Positions 45,303 to 53,319 of a stretch of DNA of 64,000 nt are shown one piece after another. Source of the stretch: Candidatus Acididesulfobacter guangdongensis. Its GTDB lineage: Bacteria; SZUA-79; Acidulodesulfobacterales; Acidulodesulfobacteraceae. Where the stretch lies: NCBI GenBank assembly GCA_004195045.1, contig SGBC01000001.1, positions 682,001 through 746,000 on the forward strand, in the 5' to 3' direction. Numbering within the stretch: the stretch's first letter is position 1; each line of letters begins with the position of its first letter. The notes beneath the pieces were generated by a model. It was not told the DNA's origin and did not search any database. It saw only the letters and a program-made list of their open reading frames with translations. A program made the translations under genes and the position numbers.

Positions 45303-45393
45303 AAGTAAGCATATTGCGCTTGCATCTTCTCCTCCCCCTGCTGAATATTGTACTTAAGTTATTTTAATTGCAATATTCAGCTTTTTATTTTTT
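45303..45393 (+). ncRNA. predicted small RNA 2 (Pho-box driven, anti-SD-like)
   Basis: Predicted start near 45303. A 6-bp hairpin (GTAAGC 45305-45310 with GCTTGC 45318-45323) is followed by the C/U run TCTTCTCCTCCCCCT (45325-45339). A terminator stem comes next (GCTGAATATTG 45340-45350 with CAATATTCAGC 45371-45381), then T5-A-T7. CTCCTCC (45329-45335) is the exact complement of GGAGGAG in the ribosome-binding sites of TBDR-2, -3 and -4. Same order of parts as sRNA-1. A structured but untranslated leader scrap is the alternative. Confidence 0.57.
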
Positions 45394-45523
45394 TATTATT
45401 GTATGCAATATATCTTTTTCGCATCCTTTCTCTTTTTATAATTTTAAAGCCTCCTTGCCTAACTTCACCAATTTTATTATTTTTAATTATAGGTATATTA
45501 TTATATTATTTTGTTTTATATTT

Positions 45524-45690
45524 TTATCTTCCATAAGGTATATATACTCCGATAAACACCGTTGTATCATATGTTCGCGGTGAATGGGATAAAGTTGAAC
45601 CTATGTGAGTATTAAACTTACTTGAGTTGCTCGCGGGAATTTCATACCCCAGTTTTATTCGAACTGCGAAAACAAAAAATATATTATAGA
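45524..45690 (-). pseudogene. possible outer-membrane protein tail
   Basis: On the minus strand an open frame without a start reads FVFAVRIKLGYEIPASNSSK, then FNTHIGSTLSHSPRTYD and VFIGVYIPYGR before the stop. Alternating aromatic strands suggest a beta-barrel end, but I do not recognise the family and the region could be chance coding potential. Confidence 0.3.
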
Positions 45691-45902
45691 AAATTAAAAT
45701 CTTCGCAAACTAGCTATAGTCCGCTTAAATAGTCCGCTAAATCTACCTATATTAATGAAGTTGTTTTATTTATAATAATTTTTTGTTAAAATAATCGTTC
45801 GCTTTTCGACTATTTTTAATAAAGCGTGTAAGAATCAAAGTAATTTTTTTTATTTTTAATTTACATTAATCAGCTGAGAAAACAGCAAAGAGGAGAGAGG
45901 GT

Positions 45903-47498
45903 ATGAACACATTTAACGGGACAGAAAAGCGAAGGTTGAATCAGCCGGGTCTAAACCAAAAATACGTATTTTTTATTTTGGTTTTTGGATTTATTGCAGT
46001 TCTAAGTTTTGCGGTATTGCAGATAAAAACGTCTTATGCGTCGGGACAATCCGCATTAACGGGAGGAGGCATTAATCTTTACGAAAACCCGGCAACCGGC
46101 GAAGTATTTTTAAAATCGGGCGCGGGAAGAGTAAAGATAGGAAAAAAAATGACGGATAAACTCTTTAAAACCAAAAGCGCCGAGTCTTCAGACATACCGT
46201 CCATGCCGTCATGGCTGAAAAATATTCAGCTTCACGCCCTTATCTACATGGGATACGGGTATTTTACCAATACGGGCTTCAGCGGTCAGATGCAGCTTGA
46301 AGAAGAACCGCCTGCAACCGGTAATAACGGATATAACGCTTTTAACGTCAACAGGGGATATTTAATATTTATCTACCAGCCGAATAAAAACTGGTTTTTA
46401 AAGATTACGCCTAATATAGTTAAAACGTCAAATTCCGGAATAACGGGAGGAAGCGAGTTTTACCGTCTTAAATACGCATTTGTGCAGTTTAACCGTGTTT
46501 ATAACGCTGACGGGCTTACGGCAAATATAAAAGTAGGTCAGTTTCCGACTCCTATGATAGCATGGGAAGACGGACTTTTAGGCTACCACTTTGTTGAAAG
46601 AACCCCATGGGGATTTTTAGGCGTAACATCTACTCAGGCAGGTTTAGGCGTATCCGGCAAATTCAGAAATGACGGTAAGATATATTTGGCGTATAACGCC
46701 GGTATTTTTAACAATGCGGCTTTTCATAATTCCGAAGAAGCAGACCAGAAGAGTCCTCAGGTAAGGTTAAGCTACTATCCGTTCGGCGCATCTTCAAATT
46801 TAAACGGTTTAGGCGTAAGCGGGTACTATTCATGGGGAATGAACGACAGCAGTTTTGAGCCGTCCGTGTCTGATGCAAGTTCTTCAAATCTTTCGGTTAC
46901 AAGAGCGTCTTTGATTCTTAATTATAAAACGGACAGATACAATATTGTTCTTCAATATGATTATGCAAGAAATTTAACATATCCGTTAGGCGGAGTACCC
47001 ACCAGTTTCGGAAACAGCGAAGATGCCGGAAGCGCATGCTCTCCCATAGGCGAATATTCCACTTCAGAACCAAATACAACTTGTAATCCTAACGGCTCTT
47101 TGCCGTTCAATGTCGGTTTGCCGTCAAGCGTGACAGGCGCGATTTCAAATAATAGCGAGCACGGAGTAGACGCTTTCGGATATTATAATATAACAAATAA
47201 AATAGGCGTATTCGGACTTATTCAGGACTGGTTTATGCAGCCTAATGCCGGAACTCCCGTTGCAAGCAGCGGTACAAGTAATTTATACGAAAGTCCTTAT
47301 AATTTTCAGAGACTCGTAATAGGCGTCGGGTATAAACTAAACAATAATATTCAGCTTGCATTAGACGACCAGAATTTCAGATTCTTAAACGACAGCGCCT
47401 ATAGAAACGCTCCTGAAACATCGCCTGCGTATATTAACTATGGACAGTGGATGGGAGATACTAACGCAATATTCTTAAATGCGAGGATAGCGTTTTAG
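45903..47498 (+). CDS. outer-membrane porin (beta-barrel)
   Basis: 531 aa. Signal peptide with a long polar n-region (hydrophobic about 22-44, cleavage near SYAS). A short helical lead (about 60-95) is followed by a barrel of alternating strands such as LHALIYMGYGYFTNTGF, RGYLIFIYQPNKNWFLKI and NIVLQYDYARN, closing with AIFLNARIAF (terminal Phe for BAM). The lead plus FPTPMIAWEDG loop resembles phosphate-selective porin O/P-like proteins, which would fit the neighbourhood, but the call is by eye. A GAGGAGAGAGG ribosome-binding site is present; there is no Pho-like box directly upstream. Base use is richer in GC than the broken genes before it. Confidence 0.75.
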   Translation: MNTFNGTEKRRLNQPGLNQKYVFFILVFGFIAVLSFAVLQIKTSYASGQSALTGGGINLYENPATGEVFLKSGAGRVKIGKKMTDKLFKTKSAESSDIPSMPSWLKNIQLHALIYMGYGYFTNTGFSGQMQLEEEPPATGNNGYNAFNVNRGYLIFIYQPNKNWFLKITPNIVKTSNSGITGGSEFYRLKYAFVQFNRVYNADGLTANIKVGQFPTPMIAWEDGLLGYHFVERTPWGFLGVTSTQAGLGVSGKFRNDGKIYLAYNAGIFNNAAFHNSEEADQKSPQVRLSYYPFGASSNLNGLGVSGYYSWGMNDSSFEPSVSDASSSNLSVTRASLILNYKTDRYNIVLQYDYARNLTYPLGGVPTSFGNSEDAGSACSPIGEYSTSEPNTTCNPNGSLPFNVGLPSSVTGAISNNSEHGVDAFGYYNITNKIGVFGLIQDWFMQPNAGTPVASSGTSNLYESPYNFQRLVIGVGYKLNNNIQLALDDQNFRFLNDSAYRNAPETSPAYINYGQWMGDTNAIFLNARIAF

Positions 47499-48005
47499 AA
47501 ATTATAAATACGAAAGTAAGTTAAAAATTGAATTAATATAAATTAAAATCAATTAAAGACTGCATTAGTACAGTAAAATAAAGTAGTAAATAAAAAATTT
47601 TCAATTACATTAATTATTTATTATTATAATATGGTATAATCATTGCATTAATTGCATTAATAATCATTATTATAATAATTGTCACTAAGGGGCGGGCGAT
47701 TACTTATCTTTATAAAAATTGTCTTTCCGCAATTATATAACGTAATTAAATAACGCAATCAAATAAATAGTTACATAAAAACATTTTATTATAATTTTTG
47801 TTATTGACATAACCAGTTAAATTAAATAGAATAAATAGTTTATCACGTATAAATATTAGCGCGTAATTTATAATGCGTAATTATAACACGCGATATTTAC
47901 TGCTGAATTTTGAAACTGCTTATTACTGCAGACAAACAAATAAAACAGTATAACTATAACTATATCTGTAACTTATAACTATAACTAATACAATATATTA
48001 CAATA
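47499..48005. other. intergenic before ffh
   Basis: About 500 bp without an ORF. A TTGACA (47814-47819) with a weak -10 about 16 bp on may drive ffh. A GC patch AAGGGGCGGGCG near 47689-47700 stands out in AT-rich DNA but has no recognised role. No 4.5S RNA was seen. Confidence 0.35.
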
Positions 48006-49364
48006 ATGTTTGATAATTTAAGTTCAAAATTAGAAAAAGTATTTAAACATCTGAGGGGCTTCGGAAAATTATCCGAAAAAAATATTGAAGACGCCCTTAA
48101 AGATGTGAGGTTAAGCCTTTTAGAAGCCGACGTTAATTACATTATAGTAAAAGAATTTATTGAAAATGTAAAAAATAAGGCTATAGGCGAAAAGGTTATG
48201 GACAGCCTTACGCCATCTCAGCAGATGATTAAAATCATCAGGGATGAGATGGTTGCGCTGCTTGGAGAATCTGAACCTTTAAATATAAAAGCTAAGCCGC
48301 CCGTCATTATTATGCTCGCAGGCTTGCAGGGTTCCGGCAAGACTACTACGGCAGGAAAACTTGCGCTTTATCTTTCCCGAATAAAAAGAAGCGTTTATCT
48401 CGTGCCTGCCGATGTTTACCGTCCGGCGGCTATACTGCAGCTGAAAAAAATAGGGGCGAGTATAAGCATACCGGTGTACGACACAAGAAATGAAATTAAT
48501 CCGGACGAAAAACCGTCTGAAATAGTTAAAAACGCAATTAATATTGCCGAAAAAAATGCGTATGATACCATAATAATAGATACGGCGGGACGTCTTGAAA
48601 TTGACGAACCGCTCATGGATGAACTGAAAGAATTAAAAAATAAATTTGCTCCCAATGAAATTTTATTTGTTGCCGATTCCATGCTTGGACAGAGCGCTGT
48701 TAATGTCGCTAAAAAATTCAACGATTTGCTCGGCATAACAGGCGTAATCCTGACGAAAGTTGACGGCGATTCTAGAGGTGGAGCGGCGCTGTCTATTAAA
48801 AAAACTATTAATAAACCGATTAAATTTATAGGTACAGGCGAAAAATTAAGCGACTTTGAAGTTTTTCACGGAGACCGCGTTGCCGAAAGAATTTTAGGTA
48901 TGGGCGACGTCCTGTCTCTTATTGAAAAGGCGCAGGAATCAATAGATGAAAAAACAGCAAAATCATTAGAAGCAAGTATTACGAAAAAGGATTTTACAAT
49001 TAAAGATTTTGCAGACCAGCTTGGAATGGTTTCTAAAATCGGCGGGGTTGCGCAAATTGCTTCCATGATACCGGGTTTTTCAAAAATAAAAGATAAATTT
49101 AATCCTGAAGCTGCCGAAAAAGAACTTGTTAAAATTAAGGCAATAATTAATTCAATGACGGAGAAAGAAAGAAAAAATCCTGACATATTAAACGGCGGAC
49201 GAAGAAAGAGAATAGCTCTCGGAAGCGGTGTTACGGTTAATGATGTGAATATTTTTATAAACAAATTTGAAGAAGTAAAAAAAATGATGAAATCATTTAA
49301 AAAAAATAAGTTTGGCGGTCCGCTGAAAAATATAAAAAATATGTTTAACAATATCAATCAATAA
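48006..49364 (+). CDS. ffh: signal recognition particle GTPase Ffh
   Basis: A 452-aa SRP54 protein that targets nascent membrane proteins with 4.5S RNA and FtsY. N domain about 1-90. The G domain has GLQGSGKTTTAGKLA (about 106-120), the insertion-box QLKK region, DTAGR (about 196-200) and TKVDGDSRGGAAL (about 251-263). The M domain (about 300-452) carries the RNA-binding GGRRKRIALGSGV. Standard length. The C-terminus is Lys/Phe-rich rather than strongly Met-rich. Followed 12 nt later by rpsP, the conserved ffh-rpsP-rimM-trmD-rplS order. Confidence 0.97.
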   Translation: MFDNLSSKLEKVFKHLRGFGKLSEKNIEDALKDVRLSLLEADVNYIIVKEFIENVKNKAIGEKVMDSLTPSQQMIKIIRDEMVALLGESEPLNIKAKPPVIIMLAGLQGSGKTTTAGKLALYLSRIKRSVYLVPADVYRPAAILQLKKIGASISIPVYDTRNEINPDEKPSEIVKNAINIAEKNAYDTIIIDTAGRLEIDEPLMDELKELKNKFAPNEILFVADSMLGQSAVNVAKKFNDLLGITGVILTKVDGDSRGGAALSIKKTINKPIKFIGTGEKLSDFEVFHGDRVAERILGMGDVLSLIEKAQESIDEKTAKSLEASITKKDFTIKDFADQLGMVSKIGGVAQIASMIPGFSKIKDKFNPEAAEKELVKIKAIINSMTEKERKNPDILNGGRRKRIALGSGVTVNDVNIFINKFEEVKKMMKSFKKNKFGGPLKNIKNMFNNINQ

Positions 49365-49376
49365 AGGAGATTTAAA

Positions 49377-49631
49377 GTGTCGGTAAAAATCAGATTAGCT
49401 AGAGTAGGTTCTCACAAAAAACCATATTATCGTATTGTTGCGGCATCATGCGAAAAATCGGCTACCAAGAAATTCATTGAGATTTTAGGGACTTATAATC
49501 CACATCTTGATCCGGCTGATTTTAAAATAAACAAAGACAAGTTTGACAAATGGATGAGTCTTGGCGCTCAGCCTTCCGATACGGTCAAATCTTTAATTAA
49601 AAAAAATAGTAAGTTAGCTGCCATAAATTAA
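49377..49631 (+). CDS. rpsP: 30S ribosomal protein bS16
   Basis: 84 aa, GTG start with AAAGGAG upstream. The family start VKIRLARVGSHKKPYYRIVA and the EILGTYNP motif are clear. It is needed for 30S assembly. The KH-domain gene (khpA) that often sits between rpsP and rimM is absent here. Confidence 0.97.
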   Translation: MSVKIRLARVGSHKKPYYRIVAASCEKSATKKFIEILGTYNPHLDPADFKINKDKFDKWMSLGAQPSDTVKSLIKKNSKLAAIN

Positions 49632-49729
49632 TTATAAATAAATAAATAAATTAATTAATGCTATTTATTAATGCTATTTAATTTATAGTTGTATAAATTA
49701 TATAATTATAATAGTTACTTATAATATTA

Positions 49730-50371
49730 ATGTCTGAGTATATTGCTGTAGGCAGCATCATTAAACCCCACGGTATTAAAGGGGAGATTGTCGTGAGATT
49801 TTTTAATCCCGACTTTATTTTTAATGAACAGTTGATTAAAACCAAAGAATTAATGCTGTATGTGTCGGATTCTGGCAATTATACTGAAAAAGCAGCGGGC
49901 GTCGGTTTTAATAGAATCAATATCGGAAATCATCAAGAAAATTGTAAAGATTGTAAAGACGATAGCGCGAATATTTTTTCAAATGTTTTAAAATCAAAAA
50001 CAGGCTATATGCCGTTATTTATCGAAGGAATAAAAAAAGGGAATAAACAATATTTTATTAAAATAGAAAATATTAATAGCATTGAAGACGCCGAAAAATT
50101 TAGAAATGCTAAAGTTTTTACAAAAAAAGAGCAGCTGCGTCTTGAAGAAAACGAATATCTGGTTTCCGATTTAATAGGCTTAAAATGTTTGAACATTTTA
50201 AATCAAGACTTAGGCAGCGTTACGGAAATATATCAGGGCGATACCGACATTGCGGAGATACAATCGAAAGATGCCTTGTATTTTTTGCCTATGACGGACG
50301 ATAATATTCAGGAAATAGATATTAAAAACAAAGTCATAATAGTAAAAAACGAAAACTTATATAAAATATAA
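49730..50371 (+). CDS. rimM: 16S rRNA processing protein RimM
   Basis: 213 aa; binds bS-side head protein uS19 and helps 30S head maturation. The N-terminal RimM beta-barrel starts VGSIIKPHGIKGEIVVRFF; the PRC-barrel half has LVSDLIGLKC and ends FLPMTDDNIQEIDIKNKVI. Oddity: an Asn/Cys/Lys insert of about 30 residues between strands of the first domain (about 60-95, with CKDCKDD) lengthens it beyond the usual 165-185 aa. Confidence 0.93.
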   Translation: MSEYIAVGSIIKPHGIKGEIVVRFFNPDFIFNEQLIKTKELMLYVSDSGNYTEKAAGVGFNRINIGNHQENCKDCKDDSANIFSNVLKSKTGYMPLFIEGIKKGNKQYFIKIENINSIEDAEKFRNAKVFTKKEQLRLEENEYLVSDLIGLKCLNILNQDLGSVTEIYQGDTDIAEIQSKDALYFLPMTDDNIQEIDIKNKVIIVKNENLYKI

Positions 50372-50402
50372 ATATAAATATAAAATATAATTTAAGAATG
50401 TT

Positions 50403-51179
50403 ATGAAAAAAGTAATTGACATTATTTCTATAATGCCTGATTATTTTAGTTCTTTTATATCAACAGGATTAATCAGCAGGGCTATTAAAGAAAATATCAT
50501 TGAAATTAATATAATCAACCCGAGAGATTTCACGCAGGACAAGCACCGCAGAGTTGACGATAAAGTGTACGGCGGCGGAGCCGGTCAGCTCTTAATGCCT
50601 GAGCCTATTGTTAAAGCATGGGAACATGCAAACAATGTTTATCAAAAGAAGGTCGTTGTCAACGGCTATAACGCTGATTTAGAAGAGGCTGCCGACGCAG
50701 AAAAGCCGTTGCTGCCGTCTTCATCTGTAATAATGTCTGCATCAGGAAGGTTATTAAATTCAACGCTTGCAAAACAGCTTGCATCAAATGACCATTTAGT
50801 GATTATTTGCGGACGATATGAAGGTATAGACGCACGCGTTGCAGAGTTTACAGAAAGCATGGAGGTTTCAATCGGAGATTATATTCTTTCCGGAGGAGAA
50901 ATTGCTTCCATTGTGCTAATTGAAACAGTTTGCAGATATTATTCAGGTTTTATGGGAAATACAGAATCATTGACAGAGGAAAGCTATTCAGCCGATTTGT
51001 GCGACAAAAAAGGAAAGCAGCTGCTTGAATATCCGCAATTTACTAAACCTAGAAATTTTAGGAATTTAGAAGTTCCGGAAGTGCTGCTAAGCGGCAATCA
51101 TAAGCATATAAACGAATGGAGATTAAAAAACGCTATAGCAAAAACAGTGAAAAATAGACCCGAATTTTTATCAAATTAA
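50403..51179 (+). CDS. trmD: tRNA (guanine-37-N1)-methyltransferase TrmD
   Basis: 258 aa SPOUT methyltransferase making m1G37 in tRNA to prevent frameshifting. The trefoil-knot SAM site is seen in ICGRYEGIDARV (about 136-147) and SIGDYILSGGEIAS (about 156-170). The conserved VDDKVYGGGAGQLLMPEP (about 52-69) is the second hallmark. A linker insert with Ala/Glu residues (about 88-105) is slightly longer than usual. It lies 31 nt after rimM. Confidence 0.97.
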   Translation: MKKVIDIISIMPDYFSSFISTGLISRAIKENIIEINIINPRDFTQDKHRRVDDKVYGGGAGQLLMPEPIVKAWEHANNVYQKKVVVNGYNADLEEAADAEKPLLPSSSVIMSASGRLLNSTLAKQLASNDHLVIICGRYEGIDARVAEFTESMEVSIGDYILSGGEIASIVLIETVCRYYSGFMGNTESLTEESYSADLCDKKGKQLLEYPQFTKPRNFRNLEVPEVLLSGNHKHINEWRLKNAIAKTVKNRPEFLSN

Positions 51180-51397
51180 TTTTTTAAAACTGAGTAATAA
51201 TGCTTCAACCTCTTAAGGCCGGAGTTGTTAGCCAAGCCAAAGATAAATAGTTAGACAATGTTAGATAACGAGAATAAAAAAAATAAGATAATAATATAGA
51301 TAATAATATTAAATGTATTAGACAACGTGATGTTAATAAGAATAATAAAAAAATAATAATATTAAACATATAATAAGAATAAGGAGCGTAAATTATT

Positions 51398-51799
51398 ATG
51401 AATATCGTGGACAAAATTGAGCAGGAATCTTTAAAATCTGATATTCCTGAATTTAAAGCAGGCGATACACTTAGAATACATCAGAAAATTAAAGAAGGCG
51501 ACAAACAGAGGATACAGATTTTTGAAGGAGTAGTTATTGCAAAGAGAGGCTCCAATATAAGATTTTCATTTACCGTCAGAAAAAATTCATACGGTGTGGG
51601 CGTTGAAAAGACATTTCTTGCCCATTCCCCGCTGATTGAAAAAATAGAGTTTGTTTATAGCGGCAAAGTCAGAAGAGCAAAACTTTATTATTTAAGAGAT
51701 AAAACAGGCAAAGATGCTAAGATAGAGCGCAGGGATTTGTTTAACACTAAAGGCAAAGCTGACAAGGCTAAAAAAGCAGATGCGGCAGCGCAGATTTAA
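51398..51799 (+). CDS. rplS: 50S ribosomal protein bL19
   Basis: 133 aa with AAGGAG before the ATG. The core [27 protein letters not shown] and [18 protein letters not shown] motifs are intact, and it ends in a Lys/Ala-rich tail beyond the usual about 115 aa. It is at the 30S-50S interface. A diverged, inverted and chimeric copy lies at 61457-61865. Confidence 0.97.
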   Translation: MNIVDKIEQESLKSDIPEFKAGDTLRIHQKIKEGDKQRIQIFEGVVIAKRGSNIRFSFTVRKNSYGVGVEKTFLAHSPLIEKIEFVYSGKVRRAKLYYLRDKTGKDAKIERRDLFNTKGKADKAKKADAAAQI

Positions 51800-51940
51800 A
51801 TATATTTTGAATTATCGTATTAAATTTATTTATACATATTTAGCAGTAAAACTTTTAGTTTGTGTTTTAGACGCATTAATCTGTTTTCAATATTAACTTA
51901 TTATAGTATATCTATTTATAATATTTGTTTATTTGTTATA

Positions 51941-52122
51941 CCTTAATCTTGCAATAGAAAATATTTATGCATTTCTTTGCTCGGTTAAGCAAAATATAAG
52001 GAAAAAGTGTCGGATTTTATTTTTTTTGCATATGGAGTAGTTCAATTAACAAAGAAAATATTTGCAAAAAAATTAATCTGACACCTTTTCCAATTGGATA
52101 ACTTTCTATTGCAGGATTAAGG
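51941..52122. repeat. nested palindromic element (REP/BIME- or MITE-like), copy 1
   Basis: Outer arms CCTTAATCTTGCAATAGAAA (51941-51960) and their complement (52103-52122, one mismatch) enclose inner arms. The inner pair is 52000-52030, beginning GGAAAAAGTGTCGGATT, and 52063-52091, ending TCTGACACCTTTTCC. The whole can fold into one long hairpin. It lies between rplS and acyP. The inner GTGTC/GACAC hairpin resembles repeats dispersed by IS200-like (RAYT) transposases. An inverted relative is at 62028-62117. Confidence 0.75.
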
Positions 52123-52142
52123 TTATATTCAGGTATTGACTT

Positions 52143-52421
52143 ATGAGTGAAAAATCTTACAGGGTTATTATTAAAGGCATAGTTCAGGGTGTTAATTTCA
52201 GAAACTTCACTAAAATAGAAGCCGACAGAATAGGCGTGAGAGGTTATGTTCAAAATACCCATGACGGACATGTAGAGGCTTTTTTTGAGGGAGAAGAAGA
52301 AAGAATTAAAGAACTTATATCAATGGTTCATGTCGGACCTGCCCATGCCAAAGTAAAAGAAGTAAAACTGTATGAGCAGGATTCTCTTTCAAATTTTAAG
52401 GACTTTAGAGTAATAAGATAA
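52143..52421 (+). CDS. acyP: acylphosphatase
   Basis: 92 aa small enzyme hydrolysing acyl phosphates. The active-site loop is GIVQGVNFRNFTKIEAD (about 12-28), with the catalytic Arg in NFR and Asn in the GYVQNTHDGHVEAFFEG strand (about 33-49). The usual GRVQGVGFR loop has Asn in place of Gly before Phe. Its C-terminal half is duplicated, fused to bL19, at 61457-61580. Confidence 0.92.
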   Translation: MSEKSYRVIIKGIVQGVNFRNFTKIEADRIGVRGYVQNTHDGHVEAFFEGEEERIKELISMVHVGPAHAKVKEVKLYEQDSLSNFKDFRVIR

Positions 52422-52520
52422 AATATAAATAATACCGGTTAGGTAACCTATTTATATGTGATATGTATAATAATATATATCATTACATAATATATTATAA
52501 TTAGTTAAACGGTTAACACG

Positions 52521-52558
52521 CCCCGCTCTATTATTTATTGATTAGAGGCGGGTTTATT
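52521..52558 (+). terminator. terminator between acyP and bcp
   Basis: CCCGCTCTA (52522-52530) pairs with TAGAGGCGGG (52543-52552, one bulged G), followed by TTTATTTTT. It ends the acyP transcript facing convergent bcp. Confidence 0.75.
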
Positions 52559-52559
52559 T

Positions 52560-53033
52560 TTAAGATGCGGATAGAAAAGACAGAACTGCCGCAACGTGGC
52601 CTTTAGCTTTTACGTTATGCCATATTTTTTTAACCGTGCCGTCTTTTGATATTAAATATGTAGACCTTATAATGCCTTTGGTGATTTTTCCGTATAATTT
52701 TTTTTCGCCGTATGCGTCATATACTTCGGCTATTTTTTTATCAGGGTCGCTTAATAGCGAAAAAATCAAATTTTGTTTTTCTTTAAATTTTATATGAGAA
52801 GCGACGCTATCCGGACTTACCCCCACAACATTGTAGCCTTTTGACAGCAGAGCATTAAAATTATCCCTGAAATCGCATGCCTCCGTAGTACACCCGGGCG
52901 TATTGTCCTTTGGATAAAAATATAATATTAAATCTTTATCCAACAAATCTTTTAATGAAAATATTTTTTCATTCCCGCTATTATCAATGCCGGACAATTT
53001 AAAATCGAATGCTTTATCCCCTTCTTTTAACAT
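52560..53033 (-). CDS. bcp: thioredoxin-dependent peroxiredoxin (Bcp/PrxQ)
   Basis: 157 aa peroxidase that reduces hydroperoxides. YFYPKDNTPGCTTEACDFRD carries the peroxidatic Cys in PGC and the resolving Cys five residues later, the PrxQ arrangement. GVSPDSVASHIKF and the final strands are typical. No signal, so cytoplasmic. It is divergent from the hyf genes, and a perfect 20-bp palindrome (53122-53141) lies in the shared upstream region. Confidence 0.95.
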   Translation of the reverse strand: MLKEGDKAFDFKLSGIDNSGNEKIFSLKDLLDKDLILYFYPKDNTPGCTTEACDFRDNFNALLSKGYNVVGVSPDSVASHIKFKEKQNLIFSLLSDPDKKIAEVYDAYGEKKLYGKITKGIIRSTYLISKDGTVKKIWHNVKAKGHVAAVLSFLSAS

Positions 53034-53121
53034 AACCTACACCCGCGCTTTAAGTTTTATTTAGCATTATTAATATTATATTATATTTTACATAATATAA
53101 TATTAATATGTTATGTCCATT

Positions 53122-53141
53122 TTGTATATGTACATATACAA
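53122..53141. promoter_or_regulatory. perfect 20-bp palindrome between bcp and hyfB
   Basis: TTGTATATGTACATATACAA is an exact inverted repeat. It sits 89 bp from the bcp start and 179 bp from hyfB, between divergent genes, so it may be a dimeric-repressor operator. The regulator is unknown. Confidence 0.4.
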
Positions 53142-53319
53142 GAATTATATTAACATTACATTTAAGAATTTTCAATTATTTTAAACTCAAATTTTTTTCT
53201 TGCAATTTAAAATATATAAATGTATGATTAAAAATAATTAAAATTATATATGATATAATATGAGGTCAATTTGCTGCTAAAATGACAAAAACAACAACTA
53301 TTTTATTTATTTTTACAGG

